A stretch of DNA of 64,000 nt, from positions 1 through 64,000 of the forward strand of contig DERO01000005.1 in the NCBI GenBank assembly GCA_002360945.1. Direction: 5' to 3'. Under the pieces are notes generated by a model, which did no database searches, was not told the origin of the DNA, and saw only the letters and a list, made by a program, of their open reading frames with translations. Source of the stretch: Leclercia adecarboxylata. Its GTDB lineage: Bacteria > Pseudomonadota > Gammaproteobacteria > Enterobacterales > Enterobacteriaceae. A program made the translations under genes and the position numbers. This document shows, in pieces, positions 23,525 to 35,223 of this stretch. The stretch's first letter is position 1, and each line of letters starts with the position of its first letter.

Positions 23525-24619
23525 ATGCTCAAGCGTCGTTACGCAGCCTTACTGCCTGCGCTTATCCTGCTCTCTGCCTGCAGCAGCAAACCGAAGACCG
23601 AAGAGGTCCAGCAACAAACGGCGGGCGCACCGTCCGGCGGCTTCCTGCTGGAACCCCAGCATAATGTGATGCAGATGGGGGGTGACTTTGCCAACAATCC
23701 CGCGGCGGAACAGTTCATCGACAAAATGGTGAGCAAGCACGGCTTTAATAAAGCCCAGCTGCAGGAGATCCTCTCCCAGGCGAAACGTCTGGATTACGTG
23801 CTGCGACTGATGGATCGCCAGGCACCGACCACCCAGCCACCGGCCGGGCCGAACGGCGCATGGTTACGCTATCGCAACCAGTTTATTACCCCGGACAACG
23901 TGCAGAACGGCGTGGCGTTCTGGAACCAGTATCAGGATGCCCTGACCCGCGCCCAGCAGGTCTACGGCGTGCCGCCGGAGATTATCATCGGGATTATCGG
24001 CGTGGAAACCCGCTGGGGCCGCGTGATGGGGAAAACCCGCATTCTGGATGCGCTGGCAACGCTCTCCTTTAACTATCCGCGTCGGGCGGAGTACTTCTCC
24101 TCCGAGCTGGAAACCTTCCTGCTGATGGCGCGCGACGAGCAGGATGACCCGCTGGATCTGAAGGGCTCCTTTGCCGGTGCCATGGGCTACGGCCAGTTTA
24201 TGCCGTCCTCCTATAAGCAGTATGCGGTCGATTTCAACGGGGACGGGCACATCAACCTGTGGGATCCGGAAGATGCGATTGGCAGCGTCGCCAACTACTT
24301 TAAAGAGCACGGCTGGACGCCAGGTCAACCGGTGGCGGTGATGGCAAACGGCCAGGCGCCAGGGCTGGAGAACGGCTTTAAAACCAGCTATACCCCGGCG
24401 CAGCTGATGGCCGTAGGGCTAACACCGCAGCAGCCGCTGAGCGACAACCAAAAGGTCAGCCTGCTGCGTCTGGATATCGGTACCGGCTACCAGTACTGGT
24501 ACGGTCTGCCGAACTTCTACACCATCACCCGCTACAACCACAGCACGCACTATGCGATGGCGGTCTGGCAGCTGGGGCTGGCCGTAGCGCAGGCACGCGT
24601 GGCCTCGCCGTTCAGTTAA
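23525..24619 (+). CDS. mltB: Membrane-bound lytic transglycosylase B
   Basis: MltB cleaves peptidoglycan glycan strands at MurNAc-GlcNAc bonds, giving anhydro ends. The 364-residue precursor has a lipoprotein signal with lipobox LSAC and Cys19, so it is probably anchored in the outer membrane. The SLT-like catalytic domain has the catalytic Glu in GIIGVETRWGR, followed by GAMGYGQFMPSSY. An EF-hand-like loop DFNGDGHINLWD matches the Ca site of Slt35. The ATG at 23525 (MLKRRYAALL) matches E. coli; upstream codons are not supported. Confidence 0.96.
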   Translation: MLKRRYAALLPALILLSACSSKPKTEEVQQQTAGAPSGGFLLEPQHNVMQMGGDFANNPAAEQFIDKMVSKHGFNKAQLQEILSQAKRLDYVLRLMDRQAPTTQPPAGPNGAWLRYRNQFITPDNVQNGVAFWNQYQDALTRAQQVYGVPPEIIIGIIGVETRWGRVMGKTRILDALATLSFNYPRRAEYFSSELETFLLMARDEQDDPLDLKGSFAGAMGYGQFMPSSYKQYAVDFNGDGHINLWDPEDAIGSVANYFKEHGWTPGQPVAVMANGQAPGLENGFKTSYTPAQLMAVGLTPQQPLSDNQKVSLLRLDIGTGYQYWYGLPNFYTITRYNHSTHYAMAVWQLGLAVAQARVASPFS

Positions 24620-24636
24620 TACTGCCTCTCTGTCAT

Positions 24637-24668
24637 AAAAGTGAGTGGCGTTGTGCCGCTCACTTTTT
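24637..24668 (+). terminator. Terminator after mltB
   Basis: AAAGTGAG and CTCACTTTTT pair around a GGC/GCC inner stem and end in a T-run, about 18 bases after the mltB stop. Confidence 0.88.
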
Positions 24669-24790
24669 AATGTTAACCGGTAGGCCTGCTTAATTTTTCT
24701 GAAGCCCCCTCGTAAAACCTTCACCTCACCCTCATATCTACCGACTAAAGTGCTATCTTGTGCTGCATGTTTTTAAGGAGTCACAACGCT

Positions 24791-25288
24791 ATGACTGACC
24801 ATGAATTGATGCAGCTCAGTGAGAGGGTAGGGCAGGCGCTGAAACAGCGCGGGGCGACGGTCACCACGGCAGAGTCCTGTACCGGCGGCTGGGTGGCGAA
24901 AGCCATCACCGATATCGCCGGCAGTTCCGCCTGGTTTGAACGCGGGTTTGTCACCTACAGTAATGAAGCGAAAGCGCAGATGATTGGCGTCCGTGAACCC
25001 ACGCTTATCGAGCATGGCGCGGTGAGCGAGCCGGTCGTCATCGAGATGGCGATTGGCGCCCTGCGTGCCGCCCGGGCAGACTATGCTATCTCTATTAGTG
25101 GTATCGCCGGGCCGGACGGCGGCAGCGCTGAAAAGCCTGTCGGGACCGTGTGGTTTGGCTTTGCGACGGCGCAAGGCGAGGGGATTACCCGCCGGGAATG
25201 CTTCAGCGGCGACCGTGAAAGCGTGCGTCGTCAGGCCACCGTTTATGCGTTAAAAACGCTCTGGCAACAATTTCTACAAAACACTTGA
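24791..25288 (+). CDS. pncC: Nicotinamide-nucleotide amidase PncC
   Basis: PncC deamidates nicotinamide mononucleotide to nicotinate mononucleotide in the pyridine nucleotide cycle. The 165-residue protein is a stand-alone CinA C-terminal domain with the catalytic-site motif TTAESCTGGWVAKAI and ISGIAGPDGGSAEKPVGTVW. The ATG at 24791 (MTDHELMQLSERVG) follows AAGGAG by about ten bases. It lies just upstream of the recA promoter, as in E. coli. Confidence 0.95.
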   Translation: MTDHELMQLSERVGQALKQRGATVTTAESCTGGWVAKAITDIAGSSAWFERGFVTYSNEAKAQMIGVREPTLIEHGAVSEPVVIEMAIGALRAARADYAISISGIAGPDGGSAEKPVGTVWFGFATAQGEGITRRECFSGDRESVRRQATVYALKTLWQQFLQNT

Positions 25289-25312
25289 TACTGTATGAGC
25301 ATACAGTATAAT
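25285..25312 (+). promoter_or_regulatory. recA promoter with LexA box
   Basis: TTGATA (25285-25290) and TATAAT (25307-25312) are spaced by 16 bases. A near-perfect SOS box TACTGTATGAGCATACAGTA (25289-25308) overlaps both, so LexA would block RNA polymerase directly. Confidence 0.97.
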
Positions 25313-25366
25313 TGCTGCAACAGAACAGAAATCCAAGGTGAAGCGCAGTTGTTTCACCCGGCATGA

Positions 25367-26434
<1,068 letters not shown>

Positions 26435-26452
26435 TAATCAGGTGTAATAGAT

Positions 26453-26478
26453 AAGGGTCGCTTAATGCGGCCCTTTTT
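26453..26478 (+). terminator. recA-recX intercistronic terminator
   Basis: AAGGGTCGC and GCGGCCCTT form a stem with loop TTAAT followed by TTT-rich sequence. In E. coli limited read-through of this terminator sets low recX expression. Confidence 0.9.
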
Positions 26479-26510
26479 GCTTTTTGCTTTTGACTGCAGC
26501 AGGTTTATCT

Positions 26511-27011
26511 ATGAATGAATCAACAGCACGTCGTCCTGCTTATAACCGTCTGCTGGATCGCGCCGTGCGCATTCTGGCCGTTCGTGACCACAGCGAGCAG
26601 GAGCTTCGCCGCAAACTCGCCGCGCCGGTAATGAGCAAAACCGGGCCAGAAGCCATCGATGCCACGGCAGAAGATTACGATCGGGTGGTTGCCTGGTGCT
26701 ATGAGCACAGCTATCTGGACGATACCCGTTTTGTCTCACGCTTCATCGCCAGTCGCAGCCGGAAAGGCTACGGTCCGGCACGCATCCGCCAGGAACTCAA
26801 TCAAAAAGGTATCCCGCGCGAAACCAGCGAAAAGGCGATGCGTGAATGCGAAATTGACTGGTGCGAGCTGGCGCGGGAGCAGGCCGTGCGGAAGTACGGG
26901 GAACCTTTGCCGCGTGAGTTTTCAGAAAAAGTCAAAATCCAGCGCTTTTTGCTTTATCGCGGCTTCCTGATGGAGGATATTCAGGATATCTGGCGTAATT
27001 TTACCGATTGA
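26511..27011 (+). CDS. recX: Regulatory protein RecX
   Basis: RecX binds RecA filaments and limits their extension and activity. The 166-residue basic protein is built of repeated three-helix modules; [40 protein letters not shown] and a C-terminal [10 protein letters not shown] mark the family. The ATG at 26511 matches E. coli; the frame is open about nine codons upstream through the terminator, which is not coding. Confidence 0.96.
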   Translation: MNESTARRPAYNRLLDRAVRILAVRDHSEQELRRKLAAPVMSKTGPEAIDATAEDYDRVVAWCYEHSYLDDTRFVSRFIASRSRKGYGPARIRQELNQKGIPRETSEKAMRECEIDWCELAREQAVRKYGEPLPREFSEKVKIQRFLLYRGFLMEDIQDIWRNFTD

Positions 27012-27142
27012 ACGCATGCGGGATTTTACTTCCCTCTAAAGAAAACTTATCTTATTCCCACTTTTTTCAGTAGCTGGTCCGTCCAACAACGGTTGTGTAG
27101 TGACCGGCTGTGACATTTCGTTAGCTTGATTTCAGGATAATT

Positions 27143-29770
<2,628 letters not shown>

Positions 29771-30011
29771 TAATTACAAAGCGTACACAGGCGCCATAAT
29801 GACAACGTTATGGCGTACTGCGCACTACGCTATCGATAATGATAAAGTCAGGTTGAGTTTGTGTATATCGGCTAAACTTACGTTTAACAGATTGTGATGC
29901 CATGACTACCGACACATTACGTGTTTGTCATCGCTTACTTTTTGGCGTTATATGATGGATAATGCCGGGATACAAGAGACCCGACTCTTTTAATCTTTCA
30001 AGGAGCAAAGA

Positions 30012-30197
30012 ATGCTGATTCTGACTCGTCGAGTTGGTGAGACCCTCATGATTGGGGATGAGGTCACCGTGACAGTTTTAGGGGTAAAGGGCAACCAGGT
30101 ACGTATTGGTGTGAACGCCCCTAAAGAAGTCTCTGTTCATCGTGAAGAGATCTACCAGCGTATCCAGGCTGAAAAATCCCAGCAGTCCAGTTACTGA
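30012..30197 (+). CDS. csrA: Carbon storage regulator CsrA
   Basis: CsrA is a dimeric RNA-binding protein that represses or stabilises mRNAs by binding GGA motifs. The 61-residue product begins [20 protein letters not shown] and has the conserved RNA-contact residues Arg44 region ([16 protein letters not shown]). AAGGAG lies 5 bases before the ATG, itself a possible CsrA autorepression site. A hairpin without a strong U-tract at 30205-30228 follows the stop. Confidence 0.98.
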
Positions 30198-30204
30198 TAT
30201 TATC

Positions 30205-30228
30205 GCGTCTCGCTGTCTGGCGAGACGC
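30205..30228 (+). terminator. Hairpin after csrA
   Basis: GCGTCTCGC pairs with GCGAGACGC around a six-base loop, 8 bases after the csrA stop. No T-run follows, so it may be a weak terminator or RNA-stabilising hairpin. Confidence 0.6.
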
Positions 30229-30446
30229 AACCCTCCCGATATATTCCTTGTCAAAAGTTACCGTTCGATTTCAACCGCTCTCTTTTTAACCTTCTGTCAT
30301 AACCTTTCTCTGCCCGACATCCCGTTTATACCCCTGGATAACTGCCAGCTGGCCTGCAAAATCCGTTTATAAAACACCCTCTTTGCGGGTTTTACATGCG
30401 AATTGCCTGTGATTTGTGCAAACGATAAAAGCTTGTGGAAAATTGT

Positions 30447-30474
30447 TTGACTTATAAGTCCCAGAAAGTAATAT
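30447..30474 (+). promoter_or_regulatory. Promoter of the serV-arg tRNA operon
   Basis: TTGACT (30447-30452) and TAATAT (30469-30474) are 16 bases apart, followed by a GC-rich discriminator typical of stringently controlled stable-RNA genes. The rest of the 30229-30539 gap shows no credible gene; two short open frames there lack ribosome sites. Confidence 0.75.
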
Positions 30475-30539
30475 ATGCGCCACGCAGCGACGAGAAGCTC
30501 TTAACGAGTTACTCGAAGCACTCGAAAGAGGCGTTGTGT

Positions 30540-30632
30540 GGTGAGGTGGCCGAGAGGCTGAAGGCGCTCCCCTGCTAAGGGAGTATGCGGTCAAAAGCTG
30601 CATCCGGGGTTCGAATCCCCGCCTCACCGCCA
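30540..30632 (+). tRNA. serV: tRNA-Ser (GCT anticodon)
   Basis: The 93-base gene begins GGTGAGGTGGCCGAG, has anticodon GCT in CCCTGCTAAGGG, a long variable arm (TGCGGTCAAAAGCTGCA), the T-arm GGTTCGAATCC and an encoded CCA. It reads serine AGU/AGC codons and is first in the tRNA cluster. Confidence 0.97.
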
Positions 30633-30636
30633 TTTT

Positions 30637-30713
30637 GCATCCGTAGCTCAGCTGGATAGAGTACTCGGCTACGAACCGAGCGGTCGGAGGTTCGAATCCT
30701 CCCGGATGCACCA
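30637..30713 (+). tRNA. tRNA-Arg (ACG anticodon), copy 1
   Basis: The 77-base gene begins GCATCCGTAGCTCAG, has anticodon ACG in GGCTACGAACC (A34 is read as inosine), and ends GGATGCACCA. It is 4 bases after the tRNA-Ser gene and matches the argQ/V/Y/Z family. Confidence 0.97.
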
Positions 30714-30778
30714 TCCTTTACTTCATGTCGCTTTCGAAGCGATATGCAGTATCAAGTAGTACAGCAGTAAATCCTGAT

Positions 30779-30855
30779 GCATCCGTAGCTCAGCTGGATA
30801 GAGTACTCGGCTACGAACCGAGCGGTCGGAGGTTCGAATCCTCCCGGATGCACCA
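30779..30855 (+). tRNA. tRNA-Arg (ACG anticodon), copy 2
   Basis: Identical in sequence to copy 1. The spacer before it shares ACTT..GC-rich hairpin and a GTAGTA..CAGTAAATCC tract with the next spacer, showing amplification by duplication of gene plus spacer. Confidence 0.97.
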
Positions 30856-30920
30856 TCTTTTACTTTGTGTTGCTTATGAAGCAATACTGAGTATCAGCAG
30901 TAACAGTAGTAAATCCCGAT

Positions 30921-30997
30921 GCATCCGTAGCTCAGCTGGATAGAGTACTCGGCTACGAACCGAGCGGTCGGAGGTTCGAATCCTCCCGGATGCACCA
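30921..30997 (+). tRNA. tRNA-Arg (ACG anticodon), copy 3
   Basis: Identical to copies 1 and 2. It is followed by a longer, unrelated spacer that ends in a 19-base copy of the tRNA 3' end. Confidence 0.97.
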
Positions 30998-31110
30998 TCT
31001 TCTCCGAGACAATAGCAAAGCTGTTGTTTCAAGGTCTGCGAGTTAATCGCAAGCACCAGGGAGGATAACGTTGCTTTAGCAACGGCCAGAAGGGCGAGGC
31101 GCAGCCGAGT

Positions 31111-31129
31111 AATCCTCCCGGATGCACCA
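31111..31129 (+). repeat. tRNA-Arg 3'-end remnant
   Basis: AATCCTCCCGGATGCACCA is an exact copy of the last 19 bases of the tRNA-Arg genes but has no 5' tRNA portion. It lies between copies 3 and 4. It may be left from unequal recombination or from an att-site event of a lost element. Confidence 0.85.
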
Positions 31130-31158
31130 TTTACTATTTTCAACAGAAGTACCCTGAT

Positions 31159-31235
31159 GCATCCGTAGCTCAGCTGGATAGAGTACTCGGCTACGAACCG
31201 AGCGGTCGGAGGTTCGAATCCTCCCGGATGCACCA
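31159..31235 (+). tRNA. tRNA-Arg (ACG anticodon), copy 4
   Basis: The fourth identical 77-base tRNA-Arg gene, last in the cluster, with encoded CCA. Its spacer again contains the CAACAGAAGTACCCTGAT-like lead seen before other copies. Confidence 0.97.
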
Positions 31236-31351
31236 TCTTCTCCCTCATTGTTTATTCCTTCGACGTTCCGTCAGCAATCATCTTCTCTGTCAGCGACAAA
31301 AGCCCTTGTTTACGATAAAGTAACGCTTTGAAATCCTTTTGCGAGAGCACG

Positions 31352-31918
31352 ATGTACGCACAGTATGACGGTTTGATCTTCGATATGGATGGCACCATCC
31401 TGGACACTGAGCCAACGCACCGTAAAGCCTGGACTGACGTTCTCGGCCGTTACGGAATGCGCTTCGACTTACAGGCTATGATTGCCCTCAACGGATCCCC
31501 TACCTGGCGTATTGCGCAGGCCGTGATTGAACTGAATCAGGCCGATCTCGATCCCCATCTGCTCGCGCGTGAAAAAACCGATGCGGTAAAAGCGATGCTG
31601 TTAGATACCGTGCGCCCTTTGCCACTCATTGAAGTGGTAAAAGAGTGGCACGGACGTCGTCCGATGTCGGTCGGGACGGGCAGCGAGAGCGCGATCGCAG
31701 AAGCATTGCTCAACCATCTTGGTTTGCGCCACTATTTTTCTGCGGTAGTTGCCGCCGATCATGTTAAAAACCACAAGCCTGCCCCGGACACCTTCCTGCT
31801 GTGCGCAGAACTTATGGGTGTACCAGCTGCCAGGTGCGTCGTGTTCGAAGATGCCGACTTTGGTATCCAGGCAGCACACGCTGCCGGCATGGATGCGGTG
31901 GACGTTCGCTTACTGTGA
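31352..31918 (+). CDS. yqaB: Fructose-1-P/6-phosphogluconate phosphatase YqaB
   Basis: YqaB is a HAD-superfamily sugar phosphatase active on fructose 1-phosphate and related substrates in E. coli. The 188-residue protein has motif I DMDGTILDTEP with the nucleophilic Asp, motif II GTGS, motif III Lys in NHKPAPDTF and motif IV FEDADFGIQAA. The ATG at 31352 matches E. coli; the eight codons before it lack a ribosome site advantage. Its stop overlaps the yqaA start. Confidence 0.95.
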   Translation: MYAQYDGLIFDMDGTILDTEPTHRKAWTDVLGRYGMRFDLQAMIALNGSPTWRIAQAVIELNQADLDPHLLAREKTDAVKAMLLDTVRPLPLIEVVKEWHGRRPMSVGTGSESAIAEALLNHLGLRHYFSAVVAADHVKNHKPAPDTFLLCAELMGVPAARCVVFEDADFGIQAAHAAGMDAVDVRLL

Positions 31919-32343
31919 GTGACCTGCTGTCACTGACTTCACTCTTCGCCAGCAGTTTTTTAAGCGCCACGCTCTTGCCGGGAAATTCGGAAGTAGTACT
32001 GGTGGCGATGCTCTTGTCCGGCGTAAGTCAGCCCTGGTTGCTCGTGTTAATAGCAACAATGGGTAATAGCTTTGGAGGGCTGACTAACGTTATTCTTGGG
32101 CGATTCTTTCCGCTACGCAAGACATCGCGCTGGCAGGAAAAGGCAGTCGGCTGGCTAAAACGCTATGGGGCTGCCACGCTTTTATTAAGCTGGATGCCGG
32201 TAATCGGTGATTTACTGTGCCTGCTGGCGGGATGGATGCGCATCTCCTGGGGGCCCGTGCTCTTTTTTTTATGCCTGGGCAAGGCGTTGCGCTACGTTCT
32301 CGTGGCGGTTGTGACTTTGCAGGGCATGACGTGGTGGCACTAA
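31915..32343 (+). CDS. yqaA: DedA-like inner membrane protein YqaA
   Basis: The 142-residue protein is an integral membrane protein of the YqaA branch of the DedA/SNARE-associated family; function is undefined. It has SFLSATLLPGNSEVVLVAML and a conserved GNSFGGLTNVILGR, then two further hydrophobic segments. Translation starts at GTG 31915, overlapping the yqaB stop (GTGA). The length equals E. coli YqaA, which supports this start over the longer open frame. Confidence 0.93.
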   Translation: MSDLLSLTSLFASSFLSATLLPGNSEVVLVAMLLSGVSQPWLLVLIATMGNSFGGLTNVILGRFFPLRKTSRWQEKAVGWLKRYGAATLLLSWMPVIGDLLCLLAGWMRISWGPVLFFLCLGKALRYVLVAVVTLQGMTWWH

Positions 32344-32414
32344 TTGGACTGTTTGTGACCATGAACCATTACAATTATGCTAAATAAAATGATTTTGACA
32401 GGCGGGAGGTCGAA

Positions 32415-33959
32415 TTGATCCCGGACGTATCACAGGCACTGGCCTGGCTGGAAAACCACCCTCAGGCTCTGAAGGGTATTCAGCGTGGTCTTGAGCGCGA
32501 AACGCTGCGCGTAAACGCGGATGGCAGTCTTGCAACGACGGGCCATCCACAGGCGTTGGGCTCTGCGCTGACTCATAAGTGGATCACGACTGATTTCGCG
32601 GAAGCGCTGCTTGAGTTCATCACGCCGGTCGATGGTAATATCGACCACATGCTGAAGATCATGCGTGATATTCACCGTTACAGCGCCCGCAATCTGGGTG
32701 ATGAGCGGATGTGGCCGCTCAGCATGCCTTGCTATATCGAACAGGGCCAGGATATTGAACTGGCGCAGTATGGCACGTCAAATATCGGTCGTCTGAAAAC
32801 GCTTTATCGCGAAGGGTTGAAAAACCGCTACGGCGCGCTGATGCAGACGATTTCCGGCGTGCATTATAACTTTTCACTGCCGATGGCATTCTGGCAGGCG
32901 AAGTGCGGCGAGACGGATAAAGAGGCGATCTCAGCAGGCTATTTCCGCCTGATCCGTAACTACTATCGCTTTGGCTGGGTCATTCCGTATCTGTTCGGCG
33001 CGTCACCGGCGATTTGCTCCTCGTTCCTGCAGGGTAAACCGACCACGCTGCCGTTTGAGAAGACCGATTGCGGCATGTATTACCTGCCGTACGCTACCTC
33101 CCTGCGTCTCAGCGACCTGGGTTATACCAATAAGTCGCAAAGCAATCTCGGAATTACGTTTAACGAATTGCATGAGTATGTGGCAGGATTGAAGCGGGCG
33201 ATCAAAACGCCGTCGGAAGCGTACGATGAAATCGGGCTCGAGAAAGACGGTAAGCGTCTGCAAATCAACACTAACGTTTTGCAGATCGAAAACGAACTGT
33301 ATGCGCCGATCCGTCCGAAACGCGTCACCCGCAGCGGCGAGACACCGTCAGATGCCCTGCAACGCGGCGGTATTGAGTACATTGAAGTGCGCTCCCTGGA
33401 TATCAACCCGTTCTCACCGATCGGGGTGGATGAGCAGCAGATACGCTTCCTCGATCTGTTCATGGTCTGGTGCGTGCTGGCGGATGCGCCGGAAATGAGC
33501 GCTGACGAACTGCTCTGTACCCGCACCAACTGGAACCGGGTGATCCTCGAAGGGCGCAAGCCTGGCCTGACGCTGGGCATTGGCTGTCAAACAGCGCAGT
33601 TCCCGTTGCAGCAGGTAGGTAAAGATCTGTTCCGCGATCTTAAACGTGTCGCCCACACGCTGGACAGCGTTTACGGTGGCGAAGCGTATCAGCAGGTTTG
33701 CGACCAGCTGGTCGAAAGTTTTGATAACCCCGAACTGACATTCTCGGCGCGTATTCTGCGTTCTATGATTGATCAGGGGATTGGCGGCACCGGTCGTGCG
33801 CTGGCGGCGGAGTATCGCGATATGCTGCAGCAGGAGCCGCTGGAGGTGTTAAGCGAAGCCGATTTTGCTGCGGAGCGAGATGCGTCTGTAGTGCGTCAGG
33901 GGGAGATTGAAGCGGCGGATACCGAGTCGTTTGCCGATTTCCTGGCGAAACAGGCCTGA
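32415..33959 (+). CDS. gshA: Glutamate-cysteine ligase GshA
   Basis: GshA makes gamma-glutamylcysteine, the first and rate-limiting step of glutathione synthesis. The 514-residue product follows the E. coli type I enzyme along its whole length ([49 protein letters not shown]). Translation starts at TTG 32415, preceded by a strong GGGAGGT; E. coli gshA also uses TTG, so a natural rate limit is likely. micA lies downstream on the other strand. Confidence 0.97.
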   Translation: MIPDVSQALAWLENHPQALKGIQRGLERETLRVNADGSLATTGHPQALGSALTHKWITTDFAEALLEFITPVDGNIDHMLKIMRDIHRYSARNLGDERMWPLSMPCYIEQGQDIELAQYGTSNIGRLKTLYREGLKNRYGALMQTISGVHYNFSLPMAFWQAKCGETDKEAISAGYFRLIRNYYRFGWVIPYLFGASPAICSSFLQGKPTTLPFEKTDCGMYYLPYATSLRLSDLGYTNKSQSNLGITFNELHEYVAGLKRAIKTPSEAYDEIGLEKDGKRLQINTNVLQIENELYAPIRPKRVTRSGETPSDALQRGGIEYIEVRSLDINPFSPIGVDEQQIRFLDLFMVWCVLADAPEMSADELLCTRTNWNRVILEGRKPGLTLGIGCQTAQFPLQQVGKDLFRDLKRVAHTLDSVYGGEAYQQVCDQLVESFDNPELTFSARILRSMIDQGIGGTGRALAAEYRDMLQQEPLEVLSEADFAAERDASVVRQGEIEAADTESFADFLAKQA

Positions 33960-33967
33960 CAGAAAAG

Positions 33968-34041
33968 AAAAAGGCCACATCGCTGTGGCCAAAATAACAT
34001 CTCTGAAGAACAGGGATGATGATAACAAATGCGCGTCTTTC
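33968..34041 (-). ncRNA. micA: MicA small RNA
   Basis: The minus strand reads GAAAGACGCGCATTTGTTAT at the 5' end, the E. coli MicA start and ompA-pairing region, then an AU-rich Hfq-type segment and a terminator stem GGCCACA-GCGA-TGTGGCC with a T-run. It is in the same gshA-luxS gap as in E. coli. MicA represses ompA and other porin or envelope mRNAs under envelope stress. Confidence 0.95.
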
Positions 34042-34047
34042 ATATAC

Positions 34048-34075
34048 TCAGACTCGCGTTGAAAAGAAGAGTTCA
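34048..34075 (-). promoter_or_regulatory. Sigma-E promoter of micA
   Basis: On the minus strand TGAACTC (34069-34075) and TCTGA (34048-34052) are 16 bases apart and lie 6 bases before the MicA start, matching sigma-E -35/-10 elements. Confidence 0.8.
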
Positions 34076-34110
34076 TTTTATTTTAAAAAAATCACTATCG
34101 GAGGTGACGT

Positions 34111-34626
34111 ATGCCGTTATTAGATAGCTTTACTGTCGACCATACCCGTATGGAAGCCCCTGCTGTACGCGTTGCGAAGACCATGCATACCCCGCACGGC
34201 GACACGATCACTGTATTCGACCTGCGTTTCTGTGTACCTAACAAAGAAGTGATGCCGGAAAAAGGCATTCACACGCTGGAGCACCTGTTTGCCGGCTTCA
34301 TGCGCGATCACCTGAACGGTAACGGCGTTGAGATCATCGATATCTCCCCAATGGGTTGCCGTACCGGTTTCTACATGAGCCTGATCGGCGTGCCGGAAGA
34401 GAAGCGCGTCGCCGATGCATGGAAAGCCGCGATGGAAGACGTGCTGAAGGTGAAAGAGCAGAACCAGATCCCTGAGCTGAACGTTTACCAGTGCGGTACC
34501 TATCAGATGCACTCCCTGGAAGAAGCGCAGGAGATTGCACGTCATATTATCGAGCGTGACGTTCGCGTTAACAGCAATGAAGAGCTGGCGCTGCCAAAAG
34601 ATAAACTGCAGGAACTGCACATCTAG
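34111..34626 (+). CDS. luxS: S-ribosylhomocysteine lyase LuxS
   Basis: LuxS cleaves S-ribosylhomocysteine to homocysteine and DPD, the precursor of autoinducer AI-2. The 171-residue protein has the metal-binding HTLEH motif (His54 and His58 with Glu57), the catalytic Cys in [10 protein letters not shown] and a third metal ligand Cys in [22 protein letters not shown] lies 5 bases before the ATG. micA is divergent upstream. Confidence 0.98.
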   Translation: MPLLDSFTVDHTRMEAPAVRVAKTMHTPHGDTITVFDLRFCVPNKEVMPEKGIHTLEHLFAGFMRDHLNGNGVEIIDISPMGCRTGFYMSLIGVPEEKRVADAWKAAMEDVLKVKEQNQIPELNVYQCGTYQMHSLEEAQEIARHIIERDVRVNSNEELALPKDKLQELHI

Positions 34627-34629
34627 CAA

Positions 34630-34665
34630 ATTACCCGGCCCTCAGCAAGGAGTGTGCCGGGTAAT
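34630..34665 (+). terminator. Hairpin terminator after luxS
   Basis: ATTACCCGGC and GCCGGGTAAT are exact complements around a 16-base loop, 4 bases after luxS. The following sequence has only a weak T-run. The AT-rich stretch from here to 34854 holds no gene but likely the promoter of the next operon. Confidence 0.75.
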
Positions 34666-34854
34666 ATTAGTTTCTTTATAAATTCCTAAAAGCCTATCTC
34701 TCGTTGTGCATCCCTCGCTTTCTCTTTATTATTGAAATCAACGCATGGTAGTTATTTATATATATTATATCTATGGATGATAGATTGACGCTCATTCACT
34801 GTAATTATAGATGCGTTAATATTTCATGGAATAGATAATAATTCAGAGGGATTT

Positions 34855-35223
34855 ATGAAAGTTTATTTTACTGGCACCGCGCTTCTTTTTTCCGCACTTC
34901 TGTTGTCTGCTTGCAGTTCCAAACCGGTTACCACGCCTATCGCCAAAGCGCCCGCCGAGCGTAAGCAGGAGGTGCAGTGCTATCAGGAGTTCTCTGCGCT
35001 GCAAAAGCTCGACCCGGCGGCCTATGAATCCTACCGTAAGCAGTTTGATAATATTAATAAAAACTATAAAATTTACGAATCGAATAAATCTCTGGTCGAT
35101 GATAACGCTTCAGAAGTTATGCTCACCGAAATTAATAAAAAACTGTCGCTGGTATGCGTCAGGATTCGTAATACGGTTTATACCAACATGATGAACCGTG
35201 CCAATGAAATGAACAAGTTATGA
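34855..35223 (+). CDS. Small lipoprotein upstream of FKBP-repeat protein
   Basis: The 122-residue product has a lipoprotein signal (MKVYFTGTALLFSALLLSAC, Cys20), then a mostly helical soluble part with two more Cys residues (VQCYQEF and LVCVRIRN) that may form a disulfide. Ser-Ser after Cys20 favours outer-membrane sorting. AGAGGG precedes the ATG. The stop overlaps the next start by four bases, so both proteins are made together and probably interact. I do not recognise the family; no enzymatic motif is seen. Confidence 0.85.
   Translation: MKVYFTGTALLFSALLLSACSSKPVTTPIAKAPAERKQEVQCYQEFSALQKLDPAAYESYRKQFDNINKNYKIYESNKSLVDDNASEVMLTEINKKLSLVCVRIRNTVYTNMMNRANEMNKL

Noticed and set aside
30142..30372. 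76-codon open frame overlapping the csrA 3' end
   Set aside because: It overlaps csrA in another frame and has no ribosome site.
31111..31129. Possible fifth tRNA-Arg gene
   Set aside because: Only the last 19 bases of the tRNA are present; no anticodon or D-arm.
30540..31235. Genomic island or prophage at the tRNA cluster
   Set aside because: Genes on both sides (csrA, yqaB) are core genes and no integrase or phage gene is present; only the 3' remnant hints at a past event.
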